Assembly (NCBI GenBank): GCA_040218145.1
Contig: JAVJQK010000104.1
Coordinates: 208,730-272,729 of the forward strand
From: Sandaracinaceae bacterium
Lineage (GTDB): Bacteria > Myxococcota_A > Polyangia > Polyangiales > Sandaracinaceae
Direction: 5' to 3'
Length of the DNA: 64,000 bases
Position 1 is the first letter of the stretch; each line of letters starts with the position of its first letter. Position numbers and translations under genes: made by a program. Positions 35,917 through 45,300 of this stretch are shown piece after piece. The notes under the pieces were generated by a model. It searched no databases. It was given only the letters and a program-made list of their open reading frames with translations, and was not told where the DNA came from.

Positions 35917-37665
35917 ATGGACTCTGCCTCGTCCGAATCTACCAGCCCGCCCGGGGAACCGGGGTCGACGGCTGACGGCGAGCCCGCCGGCGCGGATGAA
36001 GGGTCGGCCGAGGGTGCCGTCACGAACCCCGACGCCGGGGGTGACGCGCCCATCCGCAAGCGCCGGAGGCGGCGCCGTCCCTCCCGGGAGGACTCGTCCG
36101 GTGAGGAAGCGGCCGCGTCGGACGACGGCCAGCCCGCTCGCGAGCGGGACACCCGCGACCGGGACGAGCCGGAGAAGCGAGGCCGGGGCGAGCGCGCGGC
36201 CGAGGGGCGAGGCGCCCGCGGCCGGACCCGCCCGGAGGCCGACGACGACCGCAGCGATCGGGAGCGCAGCCGCGAGCGCCGCTCCCGTCGCTCCTCGCGG
36301 GACGCCGAGGAGCCCGAGCGCGGTCGAGACGGTCGCCGCCGCGGTCGGCGGCGGTCGCGGGACGAAGAAGACGACGACGGACCGCCCTCGCCGCCGCGCG
36401 AGCGCCCTCCCGGCGGCCCCGAGCCCCTCGTGGTCCCGGCCGAGGTCCGCAAGGAGGACATCGATCCCGACGCCCTCAAGGTCATCCGGCGGCTGCGCCG
36501 CTACGGGCACGACGCCTACCTCGTGGGCGGCGGCGTGCGCGACCTGCTCCTCGGGGTGAAGCCCAAGGACTTCGACATCGCGACCAGCGCGCGGCCGAGC
36601 GAGGTGCGCAACCTCTTCCGGAACTGCCGCATCATCGGCCGCCGCTTCCGCCTCGCGCACATCCTCTTCGCGGGCGGTAAGATCATCGAGACCGCCACCT
36701 TCCGGCGCGACCCGACCGAGGCGTTCGACCAGGTCGAGGGCGAGTTCAAGGAGGAGATGGACGCGCTCGAGAAGAAGAAGCGCCTCGCGAAGCGTCGGGA
36801 CGACGTCGACCTCCTCATCCGGCACGACAACGTCTTCGGGGAGCCTCACGAGGACGCGCTGCGCCGCGACTTCACCATCAACGGCCTCTTCTACGACAGC
36901 GAGGACAACACCGTCATCGACTACGTCGGCGGCGTCGCGGACGTGAAGAACCGCGTGGTGCGCACCATCGGCGCGCCGGACCTGCGCTTCCGCGAGGATC
37001 CCGTCCGCATCCTGCGCGCGATCAAGTTCAGCGCGCGCCTGGACCTCGGCATCCACCCCGATCTCTACGACGCCATGGTGGCGCAGCGCGAGGAGCTCTC
37101 GCGGGCCGCTCGGCCTCGGCTCCTGGAGGAGCTGCTGCGGCTGCTCCGCGGCGGGGCGGCCCACCGCTCCTACTGGCTCATGTGGGAGACCGGCGCGCTC
37201 GGCGTGCTGCTGCCGCAGCTGGCGATGCACCTCGACGACGACAGCGCGGAGGCGCGCCTCCTCTGGAAGCGGCTCGCCGCCATCGACACGCTCAAGCGCG
37301 CCGGCACGCTCCCCGACGACCCCGTGCTCTTCTCGGCCCTCATGCTGGGCCCCATCACCGAAGCGATGGCGGGCGCGAAGGATCCGATGAAGGGCTACGA
37401 GGCGCTGATGGACGACGTCGTGGAGACCCTCGCGGTCCCCCGGCGCATGAAGGAGCGCGCCCGCAACATCGTGCAGGCGCAGCGTCGGCTCCTCGCCGGT
37501 CGCCTCGGGGTCCTGCCCCGCCGCGAGTACTTCGGCGACGCGGCGACCCTCTTCGCCATCGAGTGCGACGCGCGCGGCGAGCGCCGCCCCGACTGGCTCG
37601 ACGAGCAGCCCAAGCCGGACGCGAACGCCCCGCCCCGCCGACGCCGTCGACGCCGGCGCCGCTGA
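35917..37665 (+). CDS. pcnB: poly(A) polymerase / CCA-adding nucleotidyltransferase family, with charged extensions
   Basis: A 582-residue protein. Residues 1-175 are a low-complexity, strongly charged (Arg/Glu/Asp/Ser) extension. The catalytic head follows: YLVGGGVRDLLLG and KDFDIATSA carry the nucleotidyltransferase Asp pair, with RRFRLAHILF and RRDFTINGLFYD typical of PcnB. The protein ends in nine consecutive Arg. PcnB adds poly(A) to RNA 3' ends; a CCA-adding role is the alternative. The extensions probably bind RNA. ATG 35917 chosen; a GTG at 35842 is less likely. Confidence 0.88.
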   Translation: MDSASSESTSPPGEPGSTADGEPAGADEGSAEGAVTNPDAGGDAPIRKRRRRRRPSREDSSGEEAAASDDGQPARERDTRDRDEPEKRGRGERAAEGRGARGRTRPEADDDRSDRERSRERRSRRSSRDAEEPERGRDGRRRGRRRSRDEEDDDGPPSPPRERPPGGPEPLVVPAEVRKEDIDPDALKVIRRLRRYGHDAYLVGGGVRDLLLGVKPKDFDIATSARPSEVRNLFRNCRIIGRRFRLAHILFAGGKIIETATFRRDPTEAFDQVEGEFKEEMDALEKKKRLAKRRDDVDLLIRHDNVFGEPHEDALRRDFTINGLFYDSEDNTVIDYVGGVADVKNRVVRTIGAPDLRFREDPVRILRAIKFSARLDLGIHPDLYDAMVAQREELSRAARPRLLEELLRLLRGGAAHRSYWLMWETGALGVLLPQLAMHLDDDSAEARLLWKRLAAIDTLKRAGTLPDDPVLFSALMLGPITEAMAGAKDPMKGYEALMDDVVETLAVPRRMKERARNIVQAQRRLLAGRLGVLPRREYFGDAATLFAIECDARGERRPDWLDEQPKPDANAPPRRRRRRRRR

Positions 37666-37668
37666 CCG

Positions 37669-38127
37669 TCAGTCGCTGAGCACGTAGCAGCCCGGCTGTT
37701 CGACGCAGTCGAAGACCCGCCCGTCGAGCGCGCTGCATTCGCGCGCCTCGCCGCCGCAGCTGCCAGACCACGTGCAGCCGGCCTGGCCGAGGCACGAGCG
37801 CAGGTCCGAGAACCTGTCACAGCGCAGCGCGCGTCCGGCGCACGAGCTGTGGCCGGTCCCCTCCGCCTCCACCCGGCAGCCGGCGTGACTCGCGCAGCTC
37901 CCCTCGATCGAGCTGCAAGGCAGCGCCGCGCCCCGACAGCTCCCCACGCCCTCACAGCCGGGCGCGGCGGCGCAGCGATGCGGAGTCTCGATCAGGCTGC
38001 ACGGGGTCGCGACGCCGAGACACGCCGTCCCGCCGTCGCCGCTCGTCGGCGTCTGCGGCTCGCAGCCGACGATGAGCCACGGGAGAGCCGCCCCGGCGAG
38101 GAGAACCAGCGATGCCCAGCGCGACAC
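37669..38127 (-). CDS. Cys-rich repeat lipoprotein
   Basis: A 152-residue lipoprotein starting at GTG 38127, with signal SRWASLVLLAGAALPWLIVG and lipobox Cys22. The mature part has four similar Cys modules of about 30 residues (for example CSLIETPHRCAAAPGCEGVG, CSSIEGSCASHAGCRVEAEG, CDRFSDLRSCLGQAGCTWSG, CSALDGRVFDCVEQPGCYV), suggesting tandem disulfide folds. Unknown function. Confidence 0.75.
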   Translation of the reverse strand: MSRWASLVLLAGAALPWLIVGCEPQTPTSGDGGTACLGVATPCSLIETPHRCAAAPGCEGVGSCRGAALPCSSIEGSCASHAGCRVEAEGTGHSSCAGRALRCDRFSDLRSCLGQAGCTWSGSCGGEARECSALDGRVFDCVEQPGCYVLSD

Positions 38128-38194
38128 GGGAGATACGTAGCGTGGAACCGCGCGGCGTCAAAGCCTCTCGCACACCGCGCGATGGGATGACGTC

Positions 38195-39769
38195 TCAGTT
38201 CCACATCTGGAAGGGGTTGCCCTCGCGCCCCTGGCGGCGGGACTCCCCGCGGCCACGACGGCGCGCGCTCGATCGCCCGGTGGGACGGCTCGTGGAGGGA
38301 GGGGGCGCCTGGACGACCTCGGGATCCGGCTCCGGCGGCGCGTCCGGCGACAACAGAACATGCATGCGTTGGTTCGTGGTCGGCGTCACCTCGTCCGTCC
38401 ACGGCGCGTAGCCGTCGAGCTCGAGCCGGAAGGTCAGCGAGGCGCTCGTCTTCGGCACGCGCAGGGTCGTCGGGGTCACGCCGACCAGGCCCTCGGGCCC
38501 GTGCAGCGTCGCGCCGGCGGGCTCGGTCGTGAAGGCGAGCTCGACCGGCACGCGCGGGGCGCGGCGGGGCGCGGCGCGCTCGGACGGCTCCATCACGGCG
38601 AAGGTGGCGCCGACGCCAGCGGCGAAGACCAGCGCGAGCAGCGCGCCGACGAGCCAGCGCAGGCCTCGGCGGCCCGACGGCGCGACCGGCTCGTCCGCGA
38701 GCTGCGCGAAGTCGCTGCCCACGCTCGGGATGTCGGACTCTTCGGACGGCTCGGTGACCAGCCGCTCGACCTGCTCGCCGTCGCGGACGCGACGCACCAT
38801 CTCGGACTTCTCCTCCGCGCGCGCAGCGAAGAGGGTCTCCATGAGCCCCTTGAGGCGCGCCTCGGGGAGATCGTCGCCGGGCGGCACCGCGCGGAGCAGA
38901 TCACGGCGCAGCTCCGCCGCGGTGGCGTGGCGCTGATCGATGGGCCGCGAGAGGGCCTTGAGGCAAGCCTCGTCGAGGGCGGAGGGGATGTTCGGGCGGA
39001 TCGCCGACGGCCGGACGATCGACGACTCCAGGACCGCGCGGAGGGTGGCGGCCGGGTTCTTGGTGCGGAACAGGCGGCGGCCGGTGAGCGCCTCGAAGAG
39101 CACGACCCCGAGCGCGAACACGTCGGCGCGGCGGTCGACGGGCTGCTCCTTGATCTGCTCGGGCGCCATGTACGCGAACTTGCCCTTGAAGTAGCCGGTC
39201 TCGGTGCGGGTCAGGCGGTCGGCCGCCTTGGCGATCCCGAAGTCGAGGACCTTCACGGAGCCGTCGTAGGTGATGAAGAGGTTCTGCGGCGACACGTCGC
39301 GGTGCACGACCTCGAGCGGCCGGCCCGAGTCGTCCGTCATCTCGTGGGCCGCGTGGAGGCCCGCGCACGCCTCGGCGACGACGTGCGCCGCCAGCGCGGG
39401 ATCGAGGTGTCGGTTGCGCCGAGCGAGCTCGGCGATCAGCGCGTGGAGGCTCTCCCCCGAGAGGTACTCCATCACCATGAAGAGCGAGTCGCCGTCCCGG
39501 CCGAGCTCCTCGACGCTCACGACGTTGGGGTGACGGATGCCGGCCGCGATGCGCGCCTCGTCCAGGAACATGCGGACGAACTCGTCGCTCTTCGCGAGGT
39601 GGGGGAGGATGCGCTTGACGACGACGCTGCGCGCGAAGCCCTCGGGGCCGACCCGTCGCGCGAGGAACAGCTCGGCCATGCCGCCCGTCGCGAGCTCGCC
39701 CACGATCGTATAGCCGCCGACGGAGCTCGGCTGCTCCGTCGACTCCGCTCCGGCTGCCCCCCCGAACAT
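38195..39769 (-). CDS. Hanks-type Ser/Thr kinase with PEGA domain
   Basis: A 524-residue transmembrane kinase. Kinase domain residues 19-280: Gly loop GELATGGMAELFLAR, Lys in VVVKRIL, catalytic loop VVHRDVSPQN, DFGIAK and YMAPEQ. One membrane helix (GLRWLVGALLALVFAAGVGA, about 378-398) leads to an extracytoplasmic PEGA domain (ELAFTTEPAGATLHGPEGLV) and a Pro/Arg-rich tail. HRDVSPQN in place of HRDxKPxN is typical of myxobacterial kinases. Targets unknown; it diverges from a TPR protein gene. Confidence 0.92.
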   Translation of the reverse strand: MFGGAAGAESTEQPSSVGGYTIVGELATGGMAELFLARRVGPEGFARSVVVKRILPHLAKSDEFVRMFLDEARIAAGIRHPNVVSVEELGRDGDSLFMVMEYLSGESLHALIAELARRNRHLDPALAAHVVAEACAGLHAAHEMTDDSGRPLEVVHRDVSPQNLFITYDGSVKVLDFGIAKAADRLTRTETGYFKGKFAYMAPEQIKEQPVDRRADVFALGVVLFEALTGRRLFRTKNPAATLRAVLESSIVRPSAIRPNIPSALDEACLKALSRPIDQRHATAAELRRDLLRAVPPGDDLPEARLKGLMETLFAARAEEKSEMVRRVRDGEQVERLVTEPSEESDIPSVGSDFAQLADEPVAPSGRRGLRWLVGALLALVFAAGVGATFAVMEPSERAAPRRAPRVPVELAFTTEPAGATLHGPEGLVGVTPTTLRVPKTSASLTFRLELDGYAPWTDEVTPTTNQRMHVLLSPDAPPEPDPEVVQAPPPSTSRPTGRSSARRRGRGESRRQGREGNPFQMWN

Positions 39770-39916
39770 GTCAGCCGACCTCGCTCACGGGGGCGGGTCG
39801 TCGCTCTGTCGCGGGAATGGTCACGGGGTTCTCAGGATAGCGAACGTGTCCCTCGCGCGCGCCTTTCCGAATCATACGGCGCACGATTCAGCTTCGGACC
39901 CGCACCCCCGAAGCGC

Positions 39917-39922
39917 TACCCT
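39917..39922 (+). promoter_or_regulatory. candidate -10 of the TPR gene
   Basis: TACCCT ends 9 nt before GTG 39932, with TTCGGA 18 bp upstream as a weak -35. Confidence 0.3.
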
Positions 39923-39931
39923 GGCCGCTGC

Positions 39932-40729
39932 GTGGGCGTGCGAGGGAACATCAGGGGCAGGACGCTGAGCTGCGCCGTGGCGGTCGGGCTGGCGGTCGCG
40001 GCCCTGGGGAGCGCGCCCGCACGCGCGCAAGAGGACGCCTCGCTGGATCAGGCCGTCGTGCTCTTCCAGCGGGCGGAGCAGCGCTTTCGCCAGGGCGACT
40101 ACGAGACCGCCGCGACCCTGCTGCGGGAGGCCATCGCGCTCGAGCCGGCGCCGCCCCTGTACTTCAACCTCGGCCGCGCGCTCGAAGAGCTCGGTGACCT
40201 GCGCGGCGCACGCGAGGCCTACGAGTCCTTCCTGGAGCTCGCCCCGGAGCACCCCGAGCGGGCGACGGTGGAGGCGCGCGTGGTGGAGCTGACCGCGGCG
40301 GAGGCCCGCGCGGACGCCGAAGCGGCGCGCGCCCGCGAAGAGGCCGAGGCCCGCGCGGCGGCCGAGGCCGAGGCCGAGGCGGCGCGGGAGGCCCCGACCC
40401 TCGCTCCGCGGAGCCCGGACGCCGCGCCGTGGATCCTCGCCGGGGCGGCGCTGGTCCCGCTCGGGGTCGGCGTGGTGTTCGGCGTGCTCTTCGAGGACGC
40501 GGTCGCGGCCGCGCGCGCGGCTCCGAGCCAGGCCGACGCGGGGCCGTTCGTGGCCGACGCGGAGCTCTTCGGGGGGCTCGCCACGGCGTCCTTCGTGCTC
40601 TCCGGCGTGCTGGCCGTCGCGGGGACCGTGTGGGGCCTGATCGACCTGGCCACGCTCTCGGCGGGCGACGGGGGGCAGGCGTCCGTGCGCGTCGGCCCGG
40701 GTAGGTTGGTCCTGGAGGGCGCGCTCTGA
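39932..40729 (+). CDS. exported TPR protein with C-terminal membrane helices
   Basis: A 265-residue protein. After a signal peptide (SAPARA before QED) come two TPRs (ALFQRAEQRFRQGDYETAAT-like and YFNLGRALEELGDLRGAREA), an Ala/Glu coiled coil (residues 125-155), and two membrane segments. This layout is frequent next to PEGA kinases in myxobacteria. Start GTG 39932 is chosen; GTG 39938 is equally possible. Confidence 0.8.
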   Translation: MGVRGNIRGRTLSCAVAVGLAVAALGSAPARAQEDASLDQAVVLFQRAEQRFRQGDYETAATLLREAIALEPAPPLYFNLGRALEELGDLRGAREAYESFLELAPEHPERATVEARVVELTAAEARADAEAARAREEAEARAAAEAEAEAAREAPTLAPRSPDAAPWILAGAALVPLGVGVVFGVLFEDAVAAARAAPSQADAGPFVADAELFGGLATASFVLSGVLAVAGTVWGLIDLATLSAGDGGQASVRVGPGRLVLEGAL

Positions 40730-40748
40730 GACCGCCCGTCTCCGGCGC

Positions 40749-43700
40749 TCAGCGAGGCTGATAGAGCAGGCGGTGCACCGCTCGGCTGCGCCCGATGAGG
40801 ATCTCGCAGCCGTCCGCGCTGACCGTGGTCTCGGCCTCCTCGCCCGCGGCCAGGAAGGCTCCGGGGATCTCTCGAATGGGCCCGAACGCGTCGAGCCAGC
40901 TGGCGCGTGTGGCGTAGACCATCTGCCGCCCTCCGAGCTCCGGCGCGTCGGAGACGAAGGTGAGCACGCGTCCGTCCGCGGTGGCGCCGGCTTCGGCCTG
41001 GCTGCCGGGCCCCGCGAGCTCCTCGACCAGCAGCCCGACCTCGAACGGCTCGTCCAGGGACGCGCGCGCGGCCACGTAGAGGTCCTGGCCACCCGGGCGC
41101 TCGGGGGACCAGTAGAATCGCAACCCATGTGGCGCCAGGAGGCCGTCCCAGTTGTTCACGCCCGCGAAGGACAGCCCGGGTTGCCGCGTCGGCATGGTCC
41201 AGGGGCTGTCCCGGTCGGGCCGGGTGGCGCTCTCGACCGTCACGAAGTCACCGTCCCGGTCGGTCGCGTAGAAGATCTGCAGGCCGTCCGGGGTGATCGA
41301 CGCGCTCGTCTCGCGCGTGCCGGGCATCTCGACCCCGTCGACGACGCCCTGGTCCTCGAAGGGGGCGCCGTGTGCCGCGCGACGCGCCACGTGCAGCTCG
41401 CCGCCGCTGGAGTCGAAGAAGAGCTCGCAGCCGTCGGGGCTGTATCCGACGTTGTTGACGATGGACAGGGCGCCGAGCGTCGTGCCGTCATCGGGCTCGA
41501 AGGTGAAGGCGTCGGGCGCGGACCAATCACAGGCGCCGGCGGGGCGCCAGCAGTCGGTGGGCACGGAGGGAGGCTCAGCGGGCGGCCCGGCGTCGACGGG
41601 ACCCGCGTCGACGGGACCGGCGTCGATGGGGCCGCCGTCCATCGGGCCGGCGTCCCCGACCGTCGCGCCGTCGGGCAAGCGAGCGCTCGGCACGCACGTG
41701 TTGGTCGAGCGATCGCACACGTAACCCTGCGCCTCGAGGCAGGGGCACGCCCGCTCCAGCAGCAGGTCGCCCGGCACGCTGCACCCGGGCGAGCCCCCGA
41801 ACGCCAGGACGAGGAGCGCGAGCCCTCGAGCTGCTCGAAGCGGAGACATCTCGACGGAGCGTATCAGCCCCCCGGCGCGGTGGGCCCGACGGATTCGTTC
41901 GCGCGACAGAAGCCGCCGGACGATCAGCCCGCCGAGCAGAACGAAGGCGAGGAGCATCGCGCGGGGCGAGCGGGGCCTCGGCGAGACGGCGCACGCGCCC
42001 CCGCCGGCCGCGACCGGCCCGCGCGCGCTTCGGTCGAACACCACGGGCACCTCGAGCACCCCGTCCGCGCCGTCGGCGCGCCAGGCCAGCCGCAGGGGAT
42101 GGCCGACGAGGCCCGGCCCGGGGTCGAACGCCCCCTCGACCACGCCGGCGCGCGCGGGGAGGCGCCAGGTGCGGCCGTCGCGGGAGACGGTCGTCGCCGA
42201 GGCGCGCCCGATCAGGTGCAGCGCGTCGTCGGTCGGGACCCATGGGCGGGTGAAGGCGAGCGCGGCGGGGCGCGCGAGCCGACCGTCCCAGGCGTCGCGG
42301 AGGGCGCGCACGTCGAGCTCGCCCCAGCCGCGCGCCGCGGTCCAGGTGTCGTCGCTCGCGCTCTGGATCAGGAGCGCGCGCGCGTCGGCGGCGCGGCTGG
42401 GGTCGCGCTCCAGCATCAGGGCGAGCGCGCCCGCGACCACCGCGGCCGACGCGCTGGTCCCCCGGACCGCCACGCGGCCTTCGGGCGTGACCAGCTCGTC
42501 GGGCCGACCGCGCAGCAGGTTGGCCGGATCGTCGAGGTCGAGATCGGCGCTGAGAGCGGCCAGGATCCAGCCGCCCGGCGCGACGAGGTCCGGCTTGGGG
42601 CGGCCGCTGGGGGTCGGCCCGCGCGAGGAGTACGAGGCCACCGCCTCGCCCTCCTGGGTGAGCGTTCGCGCGCGGGTCCGGACCTCGGATCGCGAGACCG
42701 TGGCGCCGACCGCGATGATCTCCCCCGCGGTGGCGGGCACGTGCACGGTGCCGTCGCCGCGGACCCACGGCCCCGACAGCCCCGCCGGCAGGAAGGTCTG
42801 CCCGACGCGCGATCGCGCGAAGAACAGGTCGAACGACGCCGGGCCGCGGACGTCGACGTGAAAGCTCTCGAACGCGGTCGGCTCCGCGAGCACGCGCACG
42901 CGCGCCACCCGAGGGTCCTCCGGGTCCGGACGGATCTCGTAGCGGACGTCGCCGAACGAATCCCGCGAGGACACCACGCCGGGTTGCCAGTCGAGCGCGC
43001 CGACCTCGCCGAAGTCGAGGCGCCAGGCCGCGTCGGGCGAGGCGGGGCGGAACGAGATCGTCAGCCCGATCTCGGGATCGTCGACGGTCGGGCGGGGCAC
43101 CCGCACCTCGGTCCGCGCCGTCTCCCCCCGCACCAGGCGCCCGGCCGCGCGCGTCGCGCTCGCGCCGTCGTTGCCCGCCGCGGCCACGATCGGCGCGCCG
43201 CCCGCCGCGTCGAGCAGCGCCGCCTCGAAGCGCCCGGTTCCGTCGTGCGGGCCGTCGTGCCCGCCGAGGCTGAGCGAGATCACCAGCGCCCCCGGCGCGG
43301 CCCGGCGGCAGAAGCGCACCGCCCGCACCACGGCGTCGTCGGGGAACCCTTCGAGGGTGGCGTCGTAGGCGCGCGCGACCAGGAGCGACGCGCCCGGGGC
43401 CATCGCCGAGACGATCGACGCCATCGCGGTGCCGTGCCCGTGGGGATCGGTCGACCTGTCGGACACGCGGCCGCCGAGGCCCTCCTCGAGGGGGTGACCC
43501 GAGGGCTCCCCGAGCGCGTCGTAGGCGAGGGCGATGGACCCGATCGCGGGGTGCGCGCCGTCGACGCCGGTGTCGACGAGGCAGACCGAGACTCCGGCGC
43601 CGCTGAGCCCGTCCACCTCGGCCACCACGTCGGCGCCGACCTGTCGCCGCGCCACCTCCGTCAGCGGCCGCCGCGGGAAGCGCTCGGGCAGCTGCGCGTC

Positions 43701-43772
43701 GGCGATGCGCGGACCGAGGGCGCCGAGCACGACGCCGAGCACGACGGCGAGCCCGAGGACCGCGCGCATCAC
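40749..43772 (-). CDS. S8 subtilisin-like protease with MYXO-CTERM-like tail, fused in frame to a PD40-type lipoprotein
   Basis: A 1007-codon frame made of two proteins in series. Residues 1-26 are a signal peptide; the S8 catalytic triad is Asp67 (CLVDTGVDG), His113 (PHGHGTAM) and Ser440 (RGTSASA). Residues 590-632 look like a MYXO-CTERM sorting tail (GGGACAV, hydrophobic helix, Arg cluster). From Met642 a second signal peptide with a lipobox Cys starts, then DAGP-rich linker and WD40-like/PD40 repeats (YSPDGCELFFDSSGGELHVA). Removing one base from a C6 run at 41868-41873 would put TGA in frame right after the tail, so two genes separated by a frameshift are likely. Its ATG overlaps the upstream stop (ATGA). 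Confidence 0.8.
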   Translation of the reverse strand: MMRAVLGLAVVLGVVLGALGPRIADAQLPERFPRRPLTEVARRQVGADVVAEVDGLSGAGVSVCLVDTGVDGAHPAIGSIALAYDALGEPSGHPLEEGLGGRVSDRSTDPHGHGTAMASIVSAMAPGASLLVARAYDATLEGFPDDAVVRAVRFCRRAAPGALVISLSLGGHDGPHDGTGRFEAALLDAAGGAPIVAAAGNDGASATRAAGRLVRGETARTEVRVPRPTVDDPEIGLTISFRPASPDAAWRLDFGEVGALDWQPGVVSSRDSFGDVRYEIRPDPEDPRVARVRVLAEPTAFESFHVDVRGPASFDLFFARSRVGQTFLPAGLSGPWVRGDGTVHVPATAGEIIAVGATVSRSEVRTRARTLTQEGEAVASYSSRGPTPSGRPKPDLVAPGGWILAALSADLDLDDPANLLRGRPDELVTPEGRVAVRGTSASAAVVAGALALMLERDPSRAADARALLIQSASDDTWTAARGWGELDVRALRDAWDGRLARPAALAFTRPWVPTDDALHLIGRASATTVSRDGRTWRLPARAGVVEGAFDPGPGLVGHPLRLAWRADGADGVLEVPVVFDRSARGPVAAGGGACAVSPRPRSPRAMLLAFVLLGGLIVRRLLSRERIRRAHRAGGLIRSVEMSPLRAARGLALLVLAFGGSPGCSVPGDLLLERACPCLEAQGYVCDRSTNTCVPSARLPDGATVGDAGPMDGGPIDAGPVDAGPVDAGPPAEPPSVPTDCWRPAGACDWSAPDAFTFEPDDGTTLGALSIVNNVGYSPDGCELFFDSSGGELHVARRAAHGAPFEDQGVVDGVEMPGTRETSASITPDGLQIFYATDRDGDFVTVESATRPDRDSPWTMPTRQPGLSFAGVNNWDGLLAPHGLRFYWSPERPGGQDLYVAARASLDEPFEVGLLVEELAGPGSQAEAGATADGRVLTFVSDAPELGGRQMVYATRASWLDAFGPIREIPGAFLAAGEEAETTVSADGCEILIGRSRAVHRLLYQPR

Positions 43773-45163
43773 TCCGACTTGTCGAGGATCAGCCGGAACG
43801 CGCGGAGCATCTCCTCCGGCTCGTCGGCGTCGGGGAGGCGGCCTCCCATGTTCGTCACCACCACGAGCACCCGCTCGGTCTCGTCGTCGGTCAGCTCGAG
43901 CGGGATGTAGCTCCGCGGCGTGCGCGGCCGGACGGGGGCGCGCACGCGGCCTCGCTCCCTGCCGTCGGCACCGAGCCGCACGGCGATGAGCGACCAGCCC
44001 ACGCCGTACTCACCGCGCATCCAGATCCGCAGGACCGAGCCCGCGGGCGCGTCCGAGGTGTCGACGAGGAGGTAGGCGCTCCCGAACGGCTCGAGCTCCA
44101 GGCCGTTGGGCTCGTAGCGGCGCGGCAGCTCTCCCCAGGAGGTCGTGCCCACCAGGGGGACCTCCGCGTCGGCCGGGAGCGCCCGGACCACCCCCATCGG
44201 GGCCCCGACCCGGCGGGCCTCGGAGCCCGCGAAGAAGCGCGCCACCGACATCTCCTCGATCAACTGAGGCAACGGGTCTTGACCGACCTCCATCACCGTG
44301 TAGATGACCTGCCACATGTCCGGCGCGGCGCGGAGCCGGTCGCCCTCCCAGGTCAGCTGCGGCGCCCCGGTCCAGAGATCCCGGATGAAGTCCCCGGTGA
44401 GCCCGTCGGTGCGCGCGGAGAGCATCGCCAGGAAGAGGCCCCCGCCCTCCCCGCTGTCGGGTGCGTCGGTGACCCAGCCGCGGCTCGGCGCCTGCTGGTG
44501 TGCGCCCATCGCCTCGCCGCAGCCCCAGTGGCCGGTGAGGAGCCAGGCGACGTAGGTGCCGGTCGCGACGCGCCACGCCTCGGCCTCCGCCGGATCCCGC
44601 GACAGCAACGACGCTTGCACATACGCGTCGACCGCGCAGGCCTGGGCGCGGTCGGGCGGCGCGTCGGCGTCGAGGACCGCGAAGCTCGTGACCGCGTCGA
44701 GCCCGCCCCAGAGGAGGGGGGTGTCCCACGAGGTCCAGATCATGCGCCCTTCGCGCGCGGCGTCGCGCATCAGGTAGAGATCGAACCCCGGCGTGCCGCC
44801 GTAGCCGCCGTCCGGGGGCGCGGTCGGCCAGCCGTTCGTCTCGAGCCAGCCGTGCGCCATCTCGAGCCCGTCGAGCACCGCGAGCGCGAGGTCCGGGTGG
44901 GCGGTCGGGCCGACGTGCACGTTCACGGGGTGGAGGCTCGAGGCGGTCGCGCCCATCGCGACCGGCCGAGGGCGCCGCTCCGGCCAGTCCACGCGCGGGC
45001 CGCCCCAGCGGGGCGCCATGCTGTCGGCGATGGCCTCCGCGAACTCGTCGAAGTAGCCCTCTTCCGCCTCTTCGTCGTCCTGCGCCCCCGCCCAGGAAGA
45101 GGCGGCGAGCAGCGCAGCGACCACGGTCACTGCGCGAAGCCGCCGTGAGTTCGAGCCCCGCAT
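43769..45163 (-). CDS. secreted protein of unknown function, coupled to the S8 protease
   Basis: A 464-residue exported protein. MRGSNSRRLRAVTVVAALLA is the signal peptide (cleavage before QDDEE). The mature protein has a domain with VNVHVGPTAHPDLALAVLDG and WLETNGWPTAPPDGGYGGTP and a C-terminal beta region resembling pre-peptidase domains (YLLVDTSDAPAGSVLRIWMR). No HExxH or other catalytic motif found. Its stop overlaps the S8 start by 4 nt, so it is probably a partner or substrate of that protease. ATG 45163 begins the signal. Confidence 0.75.
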   Translation of the reverse strand: MRGSNSRRLRAVTVVAALLAASSWAGAQDDEEAEEGYFDEFAEAIADSMAPRWGGPRVDWPERRPRPVAMGATASSLHPVNVHVGPTAHPDLALAVLDGLEMAHGWLETNGWPTAPPDGGYGGTPGFDLYLMRDAAREGRMIWTSWDTPLLWGGLDAVTSFAVLDADAPPDRAQACAVDAYVQASLLSRDPAEAEAWRVATGTYVAWLLTGHWGCGEAMGAHQQAPSRGWVTDAPDSGEGGGLFLAMLSARTDGLTGDFIRDLWTGAPQLTWEGDRLRAAPDMWQVIYTVMEVGQDPLPQLIEEMSVARFFAGSEARRVGAPMGVVRALPADAEVPLVGTTSWGELPRRYEPNGLELEPFGSAYLLVDTSDAPAGSVLRIWMRGEYGVGWSLIAVRLGADGRERGRVRAPVRPRTPRSYIPLELTDDETERVLVVVTNMGGRLPDADEPEEMLRAFRLILDKSE

Positions 45164-45234
45164 CCGCCCCCGGGTGGTAGCAGAGCCACGCCGCGCGATC
45201 CGCAATTTTCGCGACGAGCCCGTCCGCAAAGGAT

Positions 45235-45264
45235 TTGACACCCTCGTCGGCCACCGAATACACC
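45235..45264 (+). promoter_or_regulatory. sigma-70-like promoter (TTGACA-N18-TACACC)
   Basis: A perfect TTGACA at 45235-45240 is followed after 18 bp by TACACC, about 36 nt before ATG 45301. It is the best -35 box seen in the window and would drive the two coupled unknown genes and perhaps coaX. Confidence 0.45.
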
Positions 45265-45300
45265 AGTGATCGCGCGCGATTGTCGCGTGCGGGAGCAGCT

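Noticed and set aside
38360..39931. 570-residue in-frame extension before the TPR protein
   Set aside because: It is antisense to the Ser/Thr kinase gene; the signal peptide shows the true start near 39932.
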